Shown one piece after another: positions 27,160 to 36,100 of a DNA stretch of 64,000 nucleotides (positions within the stretch are counted from its first letter, which is position 1; each line of letters opens with the position of its first letter). The position numbers and the translations under genes are program-made. The notes under the pieces were generated by a model that made no database searches, was not told the origin of the DNA, and saw nothing but the letters and a program-made list of their open reading frames with translations. This stretch comes from CAYQQU01 sp964419545 (GTDB lineage Bacteria; Bacteroidota; Bacteroidia; Chitinophagales; Saprospiraceae), in the NCBI GenBank assembly GCA_964419545.1, contig CAYQQU010000015.1:24868-88867 (forward strand). Direction: 5' to 3'.

Positions 27160-28311
27160 TTACAGGTTTACGATACCTTCCCCAATTCGCATGGAAAAAT
27201 GCCGGGCTTTTTTGCCCGTTTGGCGGCGGTATTCGGCGAGAGCTTCCAGGACGAAGGTCGCTTCGGCCTCCTGTCGTATCAGGTTGATGGTGCAGCCGCC
27301 GAAGCCGCCGCCCATCAGGCGGGCGCCGGCGACGGCACGGTGGTTGGCGGCGAAGTCGACCAGGATGTCCAGTTCCGGGCAGCTGACTTCGTAGTCGTCG
27401 CGCAGGCTGGCGTGGGCGGCGAAGAGGAGGTCGCCCAGGGCAGGGATATCGCCCTGGCGGAGCGCGAGGACGGCGCGGTGGAGGCGATCGTTGGCGGTCA
27501 CTACGTGTCGGCAGCGGCGAAAGACGGTGGGTTCGAGCGCATCGCTGAGGATCTGTAGGGTGTCGGGCGTCACGTCGCGCAGGCTGCGGACCTCCGGCTG
27601 TAGTTCCTGCATGGCGCTTACGCCCGCCCGGCATTCCTGGACGCGCGTAGCGTAGCCCGAGTCGGCGTGGTGGTGGCGCACTCCGCTATCGAGGAGCACC
27701 AGGACGTGATCGCCGAGGTCGGCGGGAATGTACTCGTAGTCCAGCGAACGGCAGTCCAGTTGCAGGAAGTGGCCGGCTTTGCCCAGCAGCACGGCCGTCT
27801 GGTCCATGATGCCGCAGGGGATGCCCGAGAAAGTATGCGAGGCCCGCTGAGCAAGCCGGGCGAGATGGCGGCGCGTTTTGCCGAGCGACAACAACTGATC
27901 GAGCGCGAAAGCAAAGCCGCATTCCAGGGCCGCCGAAGCGCTCATGCCGGCCCCCACCGGCAGGTTGCCGCCGAAGGCGCAGTCGAGCCCGCTTACCGGA
28001 TGGCCCTCCTGCAACAGTTGATCCAGTATTCCCATCAGGTAATTGGCCCAGCCGACCGGTGCGGGGCGGAGGGCGCTGAGTTCGGCACGGAAGGCTTCGG
28101 CCGGATTGGCCGCCCAAAAACGCGCCAGCCGGCTGTCGTTGAGCGAAACCGCCAGCCAGGTGTAGTAGTTGATCGCCGCGGGCAGCACGAAGCCGTCGTT
28201 GTAGTCCGTATGTTCGCCGATGAGGTTGATGCGGCCCGGGGCCTGCACCAGGATCTGGGGTGTCGTTCCGAACTTTTGCCGGAAAGCGGTCAGGATAGCA
28301 TTCGCATCCAT
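27160..28311 (-). CDS. galK: Galactokinase
   Basis: Phosphorylates galactose to galactose-1-phosphate (Leloir pathway), cytoplasmic. The 383 residues match the family length. Seen: the galactokinase signature GRINLIGEHTDYNDGFVLP (residues about 26-44), the GHMP ATP-binding loop PVGAGMSASAALECG, the base-binding region CGIMDQ with the Asp, LDCRSLDYEYIP, and the C-terminal GHMP motif MGGGFGGCTINL. No galT or galM is next to it; instead the FRG-domain gene lies 12 bp upstream in the same direction, so it probably shares that leaderless promoter. A GH53 galactanase gene lies 15 kb away in the same window, which is suggestive but may be chance. Confidence 0.96.
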   Translation of the reverse strand: MDANAILTAFRQKFGTTPQILVQAPGRINLIGEHTDYNDGFVLPAAINYYTWLAVSLNDSRLARFWAANPAEAFRAELSALRPAPVGWANYLMGILDQLLQEGHPVSGLDCAFGGNLPVGAGMSASAALECGFAFALDQLLSLGKTRRHLARLAQRASHTFSGIPCGIMDQTAVLLGKAGHFLQLDCRSLDYEYIPADLGDHVLVLLDSGVRHHHADSGYATRVQECRAGVSAMQELQPEVRSLRDVTPDTLQILSDALEPTVFRRCRHVVTANDRLHRAVLALRQGDIPALGDLLFAAHASLRDDYEVSCPELDILVDFAANHRAVAGARLMGGGFGGCTINLIRQEAEATFVLEALAEYRRQTGKKARHFSMRIGEGIVNL

Positions 28312-28323
28312 AGGCGGGGCCGG

Positions 28324-29178
28324 TCAGTTTTGCAGGTTCTTTTTTTGCAATTCTTCGGCGATGGGCGACTTGGTCTGGCGCGGTTTATTCGACCGGATAT
28401 CTCGGTAGTGGCGCTTCAGCCAGGTGGCCAGTCCGTCGAGCCCCGGGAAAAGCACCCGCTCGTTGATGTTGGCCTGGTCGAGTTTGTCGCGGATCTCCCA
28501 TTTCAGTTCGCAGGGGATGATGATCTTGAAATAGTTGATCTTGGTATGTTGCAGCCAGTGGCTGATGATGACGTTCGGGTCGGACACCATCGAGAAGACG
28601 GCGTACTGGTTGACGATGCGCTGGTCGATCGACGGCGGCTCCAGGAAGATGGCGTATTCCTGCTTTTTGAGTTTTTGCAGGTCGGGCAGCTGGTGCACTG
28701 CCCGGTCGAGCATTTCGGCGGTGAAGATGTGGGAGCCTTCCTCTTCAATGACGCACGACAGCTGGTCGGGTAAATAGTGTTTGGCGTCCACGTAGTTGAC
28801 TGCCCAGATGACGCCGTCTTTTTTGAAATTCATGAAATTGGCCGTCGCAAAATGCAGCGCCACCAGGGGCGAGTAGGTCCAGTCGAGCAGACGCGTCGGC
28901 AGCCCGTGGTGCTGGGCCAGCGCCAGCCAGTTCCAGATCGACTTGTTCTCGTCGTCGACGATCTGGGAGTACTTGCGGAAGTTGCGCAGCAGGTGTTTTT
29001 CCAGGTGCGATTCGCCCAGGCGGTTGAGGGTGGTGGTGAGGTCGTAGTTTATATCTTCCATGCCCCGGTACACGTAGCCCGAGCGAAAGCGTTCCAAGGT
29101 GTTGTTGAAAGAATCGTGATAGAGGGCCTCCATCAGCTGGGCCCAGCTTTCGACGGTGATGGTCTGCGGTGCGTTCAT
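28324..29178 (-). CDS. FRG-domain protein
   Basis: 284 residues. The FRG domain (named after its F/Y-R-G motif) is clear: YRGMEDINYDL near residue 38, then LALAQHHGLPTRLLDWTYSPLVALHFA around residues 85-112. FRG proteins are widespread and uncharacterised; some occur in phage-defence or toxin-like contexts. No second catalytic domain is seen; the C-terminal third ends in a Lys/Gln-rich tail. The ATG at 29178 lies 4 nt after a TACCTTTG box, so the mRNA may be leaderless. It is followed after 12 bp by galK, an odd partner. Confidence 0.82.
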   Translation of the reverse strand: MNAPQTITVESWAQLMEALYHDSFNNTLERFRSGYVYRGMEDINYDLTTTLNRLGESHLEKHLLRNFRKYSQIVDDENKSIWNWLALAQHHGLPTRLLDWTYSPLVALHFATANFMNFKKDGVIWAVNYVDAKHYLPDQLSCVIEEEGSHIFTAEMLDRAVHQLPDLQKLKKQEYAIFLEPPSIDQRIVNQYAVFSMVSDPNVIISHWLQHTKINYFKIIIPCELKWEIRDKLDQANINERVLFPGLDGLATWLKRHYRDIRSNKPRQTKSPIAEELQKKNLQN

Positions 29179-29182
29179 GGTG

Positions 29183-29190
29183 CAAAGGTA
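29183..29190 (-). promoter_or_regulatory. -7-like box, probable leaderless promoter of the FRG-galK unit
   Basis: On the minus strand TACCTTTG ends exactly 4 nt before the ATG. It matches TAnnTTTG; a clear TTG at -33 is not seen. The same octamer at the same spacing precedes the GTG at 32587. Confidence 0.5.
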
Positions 29191-29252
29191 CGAAACGTTG
29201 GGACTAACTTTGTGGTTGCCGGGCAGGAAGAATGGCGAAAGCCGTAAGGGTT

Positions 29253-29319
29253 GGCTTCGTAGTTGTAAGCATGACTTCGTAGTTGCAAACTACGAAGAGC
29301 GGCCGCCAACTACGAAGCC
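29253..29319. repeat. Nested TTCGTAGTT palindrome
   Basis: An outer perfect 13-bp inverted repeat, GGCTTCGTAGTTG (29253-29265) with CAACTACGAAGCC (29307-29319), encloses an inner perfect 10-bp one, CTTCGTAGTT (29275-29284) with AACTACGAAG (29288-29297). The four arms are copies of one motif. It sits between the FRG start and the TonB-receptor stop, 11 bp from the latter, and could act as a terminator-like or REP-like element. Confidence 0.75.
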
Positions 29320-29330
29320 AAACACGCGCT

Positions 29331-32156
29331 TCATTCCAATGAATACCGCAGGCCGGCATACGCCATCCGCCCGAAGATCGGCCCCCACACCAGCGAGCTG
29401 TCGAAATAAGGCCCGAACGGATCATCGGCGGCGATGATGGGGTCGGGTTGTACAAAGTTGAACAGGTTTTCCACGCCCAGGTAGAGGTCGAACCGTTGCC
29501 ACCACTGTTTGCTGATCTGCGCGTTGACCACCACAAAATCCGGCGAGCGGCCCGGGCGTCGGAAGTCGAGGGGGTTGGCGTCCGTGGCGGGGATCCGCTT
29601 GGCGCCCTGCCAGTTGACCGTCAGGTCGAAGGCCCAGCTATTTTCCGTGTGGTAGGCCAGGTTGGCGAAGGCCCGGTGGCGGGCCACGAAAGGCCGTTCC
29701 AACCGGCCCTCCCGGTAGTCGGTGCGCACGTCATTGAAGCGGTAGGCCACGCGCAGGTCGAAGTTTTCCAGCAAGGCGTAGTCCGCCTGCGCCTGTAAAG
29801 TGTTGGAATACGACTGGCCGTCGAGGTTGTAGAAGCGGACCTCCCGCGGGCTCTGGTCGTAGTCGACCACCACCTGCTGTTCGAAGCGGGTGTGGTAGCT
29901 GTCGAGGGTGAGCACCAGTTCGCGATGGTGAACGATGAAGGTCTGCCGCAGGTTGAGGCCGAAGTTCCACGCCACTTCCTGGTCGAGGCCATAGGGCGTG
30001 TTCGCGGTGTTGTTTTCCAGAATCACCGAGCGCGACGAGGCCAGCATACCCAGGTTTTCGGCGATGATGGTCGCCGTTCTGCGGCCCTGGCCGGCGGAAA
30101 AGCGCAGCACGCTTTGTTCGTTGAAGGCGTAGCGCAGGTGGAGGCGCGGGGTGAGGAAAAAGCCGAACTGGCTATGGTGGTCGCCCCGCAGGCCGGCGAC
30201 CGCCGTAAAATTATCGTGCGGCTGGAAGGTGTATTCGACAAAAGCCCCCGGCGCAGTTTCGTTGCGGTCGTAGAACCCTTCGGCCAGCCATTCGTCATAC
30301 TGGTCCCATTGTAAGCTGAGGCCGGACTTCAGCCGGTGTGCGGCGTCGCCCAGCGTCTCCTGGTAGATCAGGTTGGCGTAGAAGGAGCGCTGTTCGGCGT
30401 CGTAGCGGGTGGAGCCGAAGTCGGCCTCCTGGTCGTGCACTACGCCGGAGAGCTGCAGGCCGATGCTTGCTTCCGGGCGGTTGAGGAACACCTTGCCGAT
30501 TTTGGCCCATCCTTCCAGGCGGCGGGTCTGCATGTGGGCGCCCCAGGCGGCGGGGTTTTCGGTTTCGGGCTCGAAGGCCGGCTGGCCGCTGGTTTTATCG
30601 AAATGCGTGGTCTTGATCCCGAATTGGCCGTTCCAGCCCTGGGACCCGTCAAACTTCCAGCGGTTGACGGCCGTCCATTCCGCGCCCGTAGGCATATCCA
30701 GGAAGCCGTCGTCGTTGCGGTCGTTCTCTCCCGGCTGCCAGTTGCCGTGCACCAGTAGGCCGGTATGCCATTTGTCGCCCACCGCCAGGCGTGCGTTGGC
30801 GTTGGCTTCCATGCGGCTGCCTTCATTGCCGTAGAGGTTGAGGTAGAAGCGCTCTCCCGCTTCCGGCTTCTTGAGTTCGACGTTGATCTGTCCGGTCATG
30901 CTTTCGAAGCCGTTGACCACTGAGCCTGGTCCTTTGGCCAGTTGGATGCCTTCAATCCAGGGGCCCGGGAGATAAGAAAGCCCGTAGATGGCGGCCAGGC
31001 CGCGCACGTCGGGTTGATTTTCGCGGGTGATCTGCACGTAGGGGCCGGCCAGCCCCAGCATTTCGATCTGCCTGGCGCCGGTGACCGCGTCGGTGAAGGA
31101 TACGTCGACGGCCGGGTTGGTCTCGAAGCTTTCCGCCAAAGTGCAGCAGGCAGCTTTCAGCAGTTCTTTGCGGCCGATCTGCTGGGTGAGGACGGGGTCG
31201 AGGAAAGAGACTTCGATAGATTTGCGTCTGTAGGTGACCTCTACCGCTTCCAGGGTGTTCCCGGGAGTAAGGATAAGCTCCACCTGGGTCTCGTTGGTCA
31301 GCGTGATGGTATCGGAATAAAAGCCGACGTAGCTGGCGATCAGCTGTTCGGCGCCGGCGGGGCGTTCGAGGGTATAACGACCCTCCTCGTCGGTTACCGT
31401 AGCGGCTTCTTCGTTCAGCCAGTACAGGTGCACGCCGGGAAGGGGCGCAGTTTTGCCTGCTTCTTCCACCAGGATGCGGCCGGAGACGGCCTCCGGGCGG
31501 GCCGGAGCGGGGCGGTGGTCGGCTACCACGGCGGGATCGCGGTATTTGCAGCAGGCGTGGATCTGATCGTAGGCTTCGTCGGTGGCCTTTTTCTTTTGAG
31601 TATCATGGCCGGCCTCGGCGACCGCCCGGTGGAGCCGGTTTTCATCAAAATCTTCCTGCTCCACGAAGACGGTTAGCCGGCGGGTAGCGACGTCCCAGTC
31701 GGCGGCCGCCACGCCGGGAAGTTGGCCCACGGCATTTTCGATGCGCGTTTTGCACATGCCGCAGACGCCGTCGACGAATAGCTGCACAGTGGCGCCCTCA
31801 GTGCGGTGATCGGCCAGCACCCGGGGATCGCGGTATTTGCAGCAATCGTGCAGTTGTTCGTAGGCCTCGTCGGAAGCCAGGTATTTTTTGGTGTCGTGCC
31901 CCGCGCCGGTGACGGCCCAGTGCACCTGGTCTTCCTCAAACCGTTCGGAATCGGTAGTGACGGTGAGCAGTCGGGAGTCGATATCCCAATGGGCGTCGAT
32001 GACACCGTCAACTTGTAAGGCAGCCGTTTCGATGCGCTTTTGGCACATGCCGCAGACCCCGTCGACAAAGAGGGTCATGGTATCTTGCTGCGCGCACAAG
32101 AACGGTGGGGCGATCCATAACAGGAACACCCCTATGATAAGGGCAAATCTTTTCAT
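29331..32156 (-). CDS. TonB-dependent receptor with two N-terminal HMA-like metal-binding domains
   Basis: 941 residues from the ATG at 32156, which opens the signal peptide (KRFALIIGVFLLW; mature end near CAQQ). Two tandem units of 97 residues follow: each begins with an HMA-like fold (FVDGVCGMC, CxxC at 35-38 and 132-135) and ends in CCKYRDP (Cys pairs at 105-106 and 202-203). Next come a carboxypeptidase-regulatory-like domain (about 225-310), a plug (VRGLAAIYGLSYLPG and PGSVVNGFESMTGQINVEL) and a 22-strand-type barrel ending in Y-x-L-E. Relatives import metals or metal complexes through the outer membrane with TonB energy; the HMA units suggest copper or a related soft metal. It lies 65 bp downstream of the Cys-rich exported protein. 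Confidence 0.88.
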   Translation of the reverse strand: MKRFALIIGVFLLWIAPPFLCAQQDTMTLFVDGVCGMCQKRIETAALQVDGVIDAHWDIDSRLLTVTTDSERFEEDQVHWAVTGAGHDTKKYLASDEAYEQLHDCCKYRDPRVLADHRTEGATVQLFVDGVCGMCKTRIENAVGQLPGVAAADWDVATRRLTVFVEQEDFDENRLHRAVAEAGHDTQKKKATDEAYDQIHACCKYRDPAVVADHRPAPARPEAVSGRILVEEAGKTAPLPGVHLYWLNEEAATVTDEEGRYTLERPAGAEQLIASYVGFYSDTITLTNETQVELILTPGNTLEAVEVTYRRKSIEVSFLDPVLTQQIGRKELLKAACCTLAESFETNPAVDVSFTDAVTGARQIEMLGLAGPYVQITRENQPDVRGLAAIYGLSYLPGPWIEGIQLAKGPGSVVNGFESMTGQINVELKKPEAGERFYLNLYGNEGSRMEANANARLAVGDKWHTGLLVHGNWQPGENDRNDDGFLDMPTGAEWTAVNRWKFDGSQGWNGQFGIKTTHFDKTSGQPAFEPETENPAAWGAHMQTRRLEGWAKIGKVFLNRPEASIGLQLSGVVHDQEADFGSTRYDAEQRSFYANLIYQETLGDAAHRLKSGLSLQWDQYDEWLAEGFYDRNETAPGAFVEYTFQPHDNFTAVAGLRGDHHSQFGFFLTPRLHLRYAFNEQSVLRFSAGQGRRTATIIAENLGMLASSRSVILENNTANTPYGLDQEVAWNFGLNLRQTFIVHHRELVLTLDSYHTRFEQQVVVDYDQSPREVRFYNLDGQSYSNTLQAQADYALLENFDLRVAYRFNDVRTDYREGRLERPFVARHRAFANLAYHTENSWAFDLTVNWQGAKRIPATDANPLDFRRPGRSPDFVVVNAQISKQWWQRFDLYLGVENLFNFVQPDPIIAADDPFGPYFDSSLVWGPIFGRMAYAGLRYSLE

Positions 32157-32221
32157 TTGAACAAAAATTAAAAAGCAAAACAACCCGAGATACCCCGGGG
32201 GATAAAAAAATCAGCAAAAAA

Positions 32222-32587
32222 CTAAAGGAGTGTACGGCCGGGCCGGGGCGGCTGCCAGATGGAGGGGGTGAATTCGTAGGAATGGACGATGGGAAGCCGG
32301 TGGTTCTCCTGGTCCGTCCCTGGTGGAAAATGGAGCGGAGCCACTGTGGCGACCTGGATGATGAGCGGTGCGCAGCAGTAGCAGGAGCAGTTGTCGTTGC
32401 AGGGCGCTTCTTCGGACGGCTCTTCCTCTTCGGCCTGATCGGCCCGGCAACACTGGTGTCGCCCTTCCTCTGCATGGCAGGCGCTTGCTTCCAGGCGGAG
32501 GCTTTCGTGACAGGCTCCGCCACCTGCGTAGGGGCGTAAGGCCAATACCAGCAAAAGGCAGGCTAATATGACTGAAGCTGTTTTCAC
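32222..32587 (-). CDS. Small Cys-rich exported protein (DUF6660-like)
   Basis: 121 residues from a GTG at 32587; an upstream ATG at 32656 would add 23 residues lacking signal character. The GTG is followed by a clean signal peptide (VKTASVILACLLLVLALRP) and lies 4 nt after a TACCTTTG box. The mature part has about nine Cys, in CHESL, CHAEEGRHQCC and CNDNCSCYCC clusters separated by a Glu-rich stretch, and ends with SYEFTPSIWQPPRPG. That tail (S-I-W-Q-P-P) recalls DUF6660 family proteins found beside TonB receptors in Bacteroidota. It probably handles a thiophilic metal in the periplasm together with the downstream receptor; this is inferred from context. Confidence 0.72.
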   Translation of the reverse strand: MKTASVILACLLLVLALRPYAGGGACHESLRLEASACHAEEGRHQCCRADQAEEEEPSEEAPCNDNCSCYCCAPLIIQVATVAPLHFPPGTDQENHRLPIVHSYEFTPSIWQPPRPGRTLL

Positions 32588-32591
32588 CTTG

Positions 32592-32599
32592 CAAAGGTA
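32592..32599 (-). promoter_or_regulatory. -7-like box, probable leaderless promoter of the metal-receptor pair
   Basis: TACCTTTG on the minus strand, 4 nt before the GTG start at 32587, same sequence and spacing as before the FRG gene. No clear -33 TTG. Confidence 0.5.
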
Positions 32600-32641
32600 C
32601 GGAGATTCCCCAGAAATGGGATGGCTGCGCGTCGATTTTAA

Positions 32642-32687
32642 ACCCGGATGATTCATCTATTGCGAAGAACCCATGAATCATCCGGGT
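32642..32687 (-). repeat. REP-like palindrome, copy A
   Basis: Perfect 15-bp inverted repeat ACCCGGATGATTCAT (32642-32656) / ATGAATCATCCGGGT (32673-32687) around a 16-nt loop. Read on the minus strand the loop contains TTCTTCGCAATAG, shared with copies B and C. Confidence 0.8.
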
Positions 32688-32790
32688 CAAATGTTACCGC
32701 TAATCCGGTATTTTTTCAGCCGACCAACGCCATTCCCGAAAAAATAGTAACTTGATTATGTTTTCAGAACCGGTATTCCCACCCCAGCTG

Positions 32791-32821
32791 TTGAGTAAAC
32801 CGTTTTTCCTGCTTACTTTTG
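32791..32821 (+). promoter_or_regulatory. Promoter of the giant DUF11 protein operon
   Basis: TTG (32791-32793), 20-nt spacer, TACTTTTG (32814-32821): a good Bacteroidota promoter. Transcription should start near 32827, about 300 nt before the first codon, leaving a long leader. Confidence 0.65.
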
Positions 32822-32878
32822 CAGGAGCAACTTATACCAGGGTTGACATGATTTGACGGATTGCCAGGATTGGATTCC

Positions 32879-32919
32879 CAAAATTTTTTAAGCCCACCCG
32901 AGGTCGGGTAAAAATTTTG
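32879..32919 (+). promoter_or_regulatory. Leader hairpin upstream of the giant DUF11 protein
   Basis: CAAAATTTTT (32879-32888) pairs with AAAAATTTTG (32910-32919), with an inner ACCCGA/TCGGGT stem (32896-32901 with 32904-32909). It lies about 55 nt after the predicted start of transcription and could fold in the mRNA leader or as a cruciform. The remaining leader to 33123 shows no gene. Confidence 0.45.
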
Positions 32920-33123
32920 CTTAGAACGCATTCGTCATTTTTATTCAATCGTGGTATCATCCTGAGAAATACGCCTTTCAAGCCTTTTACCTTTCAATTT
33001 CGTGACAAAACCGGGCAGGTGCGTCTCAATCGTAGTGGTTTTGACCGCACCGGCCACCCAAATTATTCCTGGAATAAAGCCGCTGACCACCAGGTGGTCC
33101 GGGCTTAGCAAAAACGACACTGT

Positions 33124-36100
33124 TTGAAAGCGTCACCTGCAACACACTTACCCACATTCGCCAACCGGGCTTCCGCCGGCGCCGCCCTGCTTCTATTCCT
33201 GGGGCTGACCCTCAGCAGCTTCTGGCTCGTGCCGCCTTTTACCGTCGTGAAGCTGGTGGCCGATGACGACGGCACCGGCCTTTTCGGCGCCGGCGATACG
33301 GTCACCTACACCATTCGCATTGCGCCGCGCAGCGAAAACATCATTACCGGCACGTTCAACCTGGTGGATACGCTTCCCGACGGGCTGACGTACCTCGCGG
33401 GCAGCACCTACTGGGTCAACGCCGAGGGGGACACGGCGGCGATCGCCGACAATACCCTCGGCACGCTTTTTCCGCTCGACGGTTCCAATAACGTCATCGG
33501 CAGCAGCGCTCCGCTGTATCCCGGCGATACGCTGACCCTGGGCTTCCGGGCGATCATCACCGCGCAGACCGATCAGATCATCACCAACCGGGTGAAGGTC
33601 TGGCAAGGCAATCAGACCGTCTTCGCCGAGGTGTCCATGCCCGTTTACGCGGTCACCAGCCTGGGCAACCGGGTGTGGTACGATTTTGACCGCGACGGCT
33701 ACCGCGACGCCTGGGAACTGGGCATCAACGACGTCGCGCTTTCGCTTTACGCCCTGCGCGACACCAACGCTGTTCCCGACGAGCAACTGGATACCCTGCT
33801 GGTCGACCGCGATACTACGGCGGGCGGCGGCTATTACTTGTTCGAGGAAGTGCTGGAGGGGCAGTATTTCGTGGCCCTCGACCCCGGCAACTTCGCCGAT
33901 AGCGCTGCCTTTTTCCGGTTTCGCACCAGCCCGGTCACCGAGTTTAATCCCAACTTCGACGTCGATCGCAACGATAACGGCATCGACCTGTTCGTTCCGG
34001 AGTACGGCTACTTCAGCCGGGAAATACTCCTGGAATACGGCGAAGAACCTACCGGGGAATTCGCAGGCCCCGCCGGCACGGGCGGCTCGCCGGATAACGC
34101 CTCCAACCTGACGCTGGACTTCGGGCTCTACGAACCGCCGCCTTTCGACCTGGCTTTAAAAAAAGAACTGCTGAGCGAACTTACGCCCGGTCCGTTTTAC
34201 CCCGGCGATACCGTCATTTTCCTCATTACCGTGGAAAACCAGGGCAACGTCAGCGCCCGCAACATCCGCATCATCGATCATTTTCCCGATGACCTGACGA
34301 TGATCAGCACCAACTGGGAAGGGATAGACAATTGGCGGGTTACGAAGATTAACGGCCCTGTCCTGCCCGGCGCACAGACCTCCACTACCATCGCTTTCCG
34401 AATAGACTCCCTCTACACGGACACTGTACTGCTCAACCATGCCGAGATCTATTTTGCTGACGACGATAACCTGGTCTCCAACGGCGGAGCGGTAGATATG
34501 GATTCTCACTACGACCAAGATCCCGGGAACGACGCCGGCGGCCTGCCCGGGAGCGCTGCCGACAACGCCCTGGACGGCGACGGCAGCGGCGCACCCGGAC
34601 AGGGGGACGCAGAGACCGACGAAGACGATGCCGACCCGGAACTGGTGATCGTACAACAACCCTATGACCTGGCCCTGACCAAAACGCTCGCGCCCGGCCA
34701 GGAAGGGCCCTTCGAAGTAGGGGATACGATCGCGTTCGACATCGCCCTCATCAACCAGGGTACGCGGCACGCGGCCGGCATCGTCATCGAAGACCGCTTG
34801 CCGGACGGACTGGCGATCGTGGAGCATACTTCGGAGAACGACCTTTTCACTGCACAGGGCGACGGCATCTTTTCGCTGAGCGAGCTGTCGCGGGGCGACA
34901 CCGCGATGTTGACCGTATTTGTAGAAATAACACCGGACTTTCAGCTGACCAGCTTCATCAACACCGCCGAGATCATCCTCGATAATGGCAACGACGAAGA
35001 CTCTACACCGGATAACGGAGTGGGGGCGGAAGACGATCAGGATCAGGTGGCCGTATCGGTGGTGCAGGTCTACGATCTGGCGCTGACCAAAGCATTGGGG
35101 CCCGGGGAGACCGGCCCTTTTTCGCCCGGCAGTCCGGTGAGCTTTACAGTTACCGTGTACAACCAGGGCACCTTGCACGCCGAGAACATACGCATCCGCG
35201 ATCGCCTGCCCAACGGCATGACCTATGTGGACGGCAGCTCTGACCTGGGCGATGTGACCGTCCTCGGCGGCGCCCTCTTCCAAATCCCGTTCCTGGCCGC
35301 CGGCGACAGCGTGCGCTTCACGGTGTATACACAGATCAATGATACCTTCCAGGGCTTTTCGCTGACCAACGAAGCGGAGATCATCCTCGACGACGGCAAC
35401 GATCAGGATTCCACCCCGAATAACGACCAGCCCGCAGAAGATGACCAGGGTCAGGTGACCTTCGACGTCGAACAGACCTTCGACCTTTCCCTGACCAAAA
35501 CACTGGCGCCGGGGCAGCCCGCCGGCTTTGAACCCGGCGCCACCGTCACCTTCCTGCTTACGCTGACCAACGAAGGGACCCTGACCGCTTATGGCGCACA
35601 GGTTACCGATATATTGCCGCCCGAGCTGATCTACAGCGGTTCCAACGCCGACGGCGTTTGGGTAATGGATCTGGGAGCAGGCGTCTTCGCTATCGCTTCA
35701 CTGGCGCCCGGTACGAGCCGGGATATCCTGGTGGAAGCCACCGTCGCCTCCGGCTACCAGGGATTTACACTGACCAATGCCGCCGAGATAACCGCCGACA
35801 GCGGTCCGGATGTCGATTCCACCCCCGGTAACGGGGCCAATGGCGAAGACGATTATGCCGAGCTGGTCATCGCCATCGACCAGACCTATGATCTGGCTTT
35901 GTCGAAAAGCCTGGCGCCCGGTCAGGAAGCCGGCATCGCACCCGGCGAGCCGGTGAGCTTCCTGATCATCGTCCTCAACCAGGGCACCCTGGACGCGGCA
36001 GATGTGTCGGTGACGGACTTTTTCCCGGATGCACTGTCTTATATCGGCCTCACCGGGGATGGTCTCACGGAAACCGGCGACGGCGCCTTCGTGATCGATT

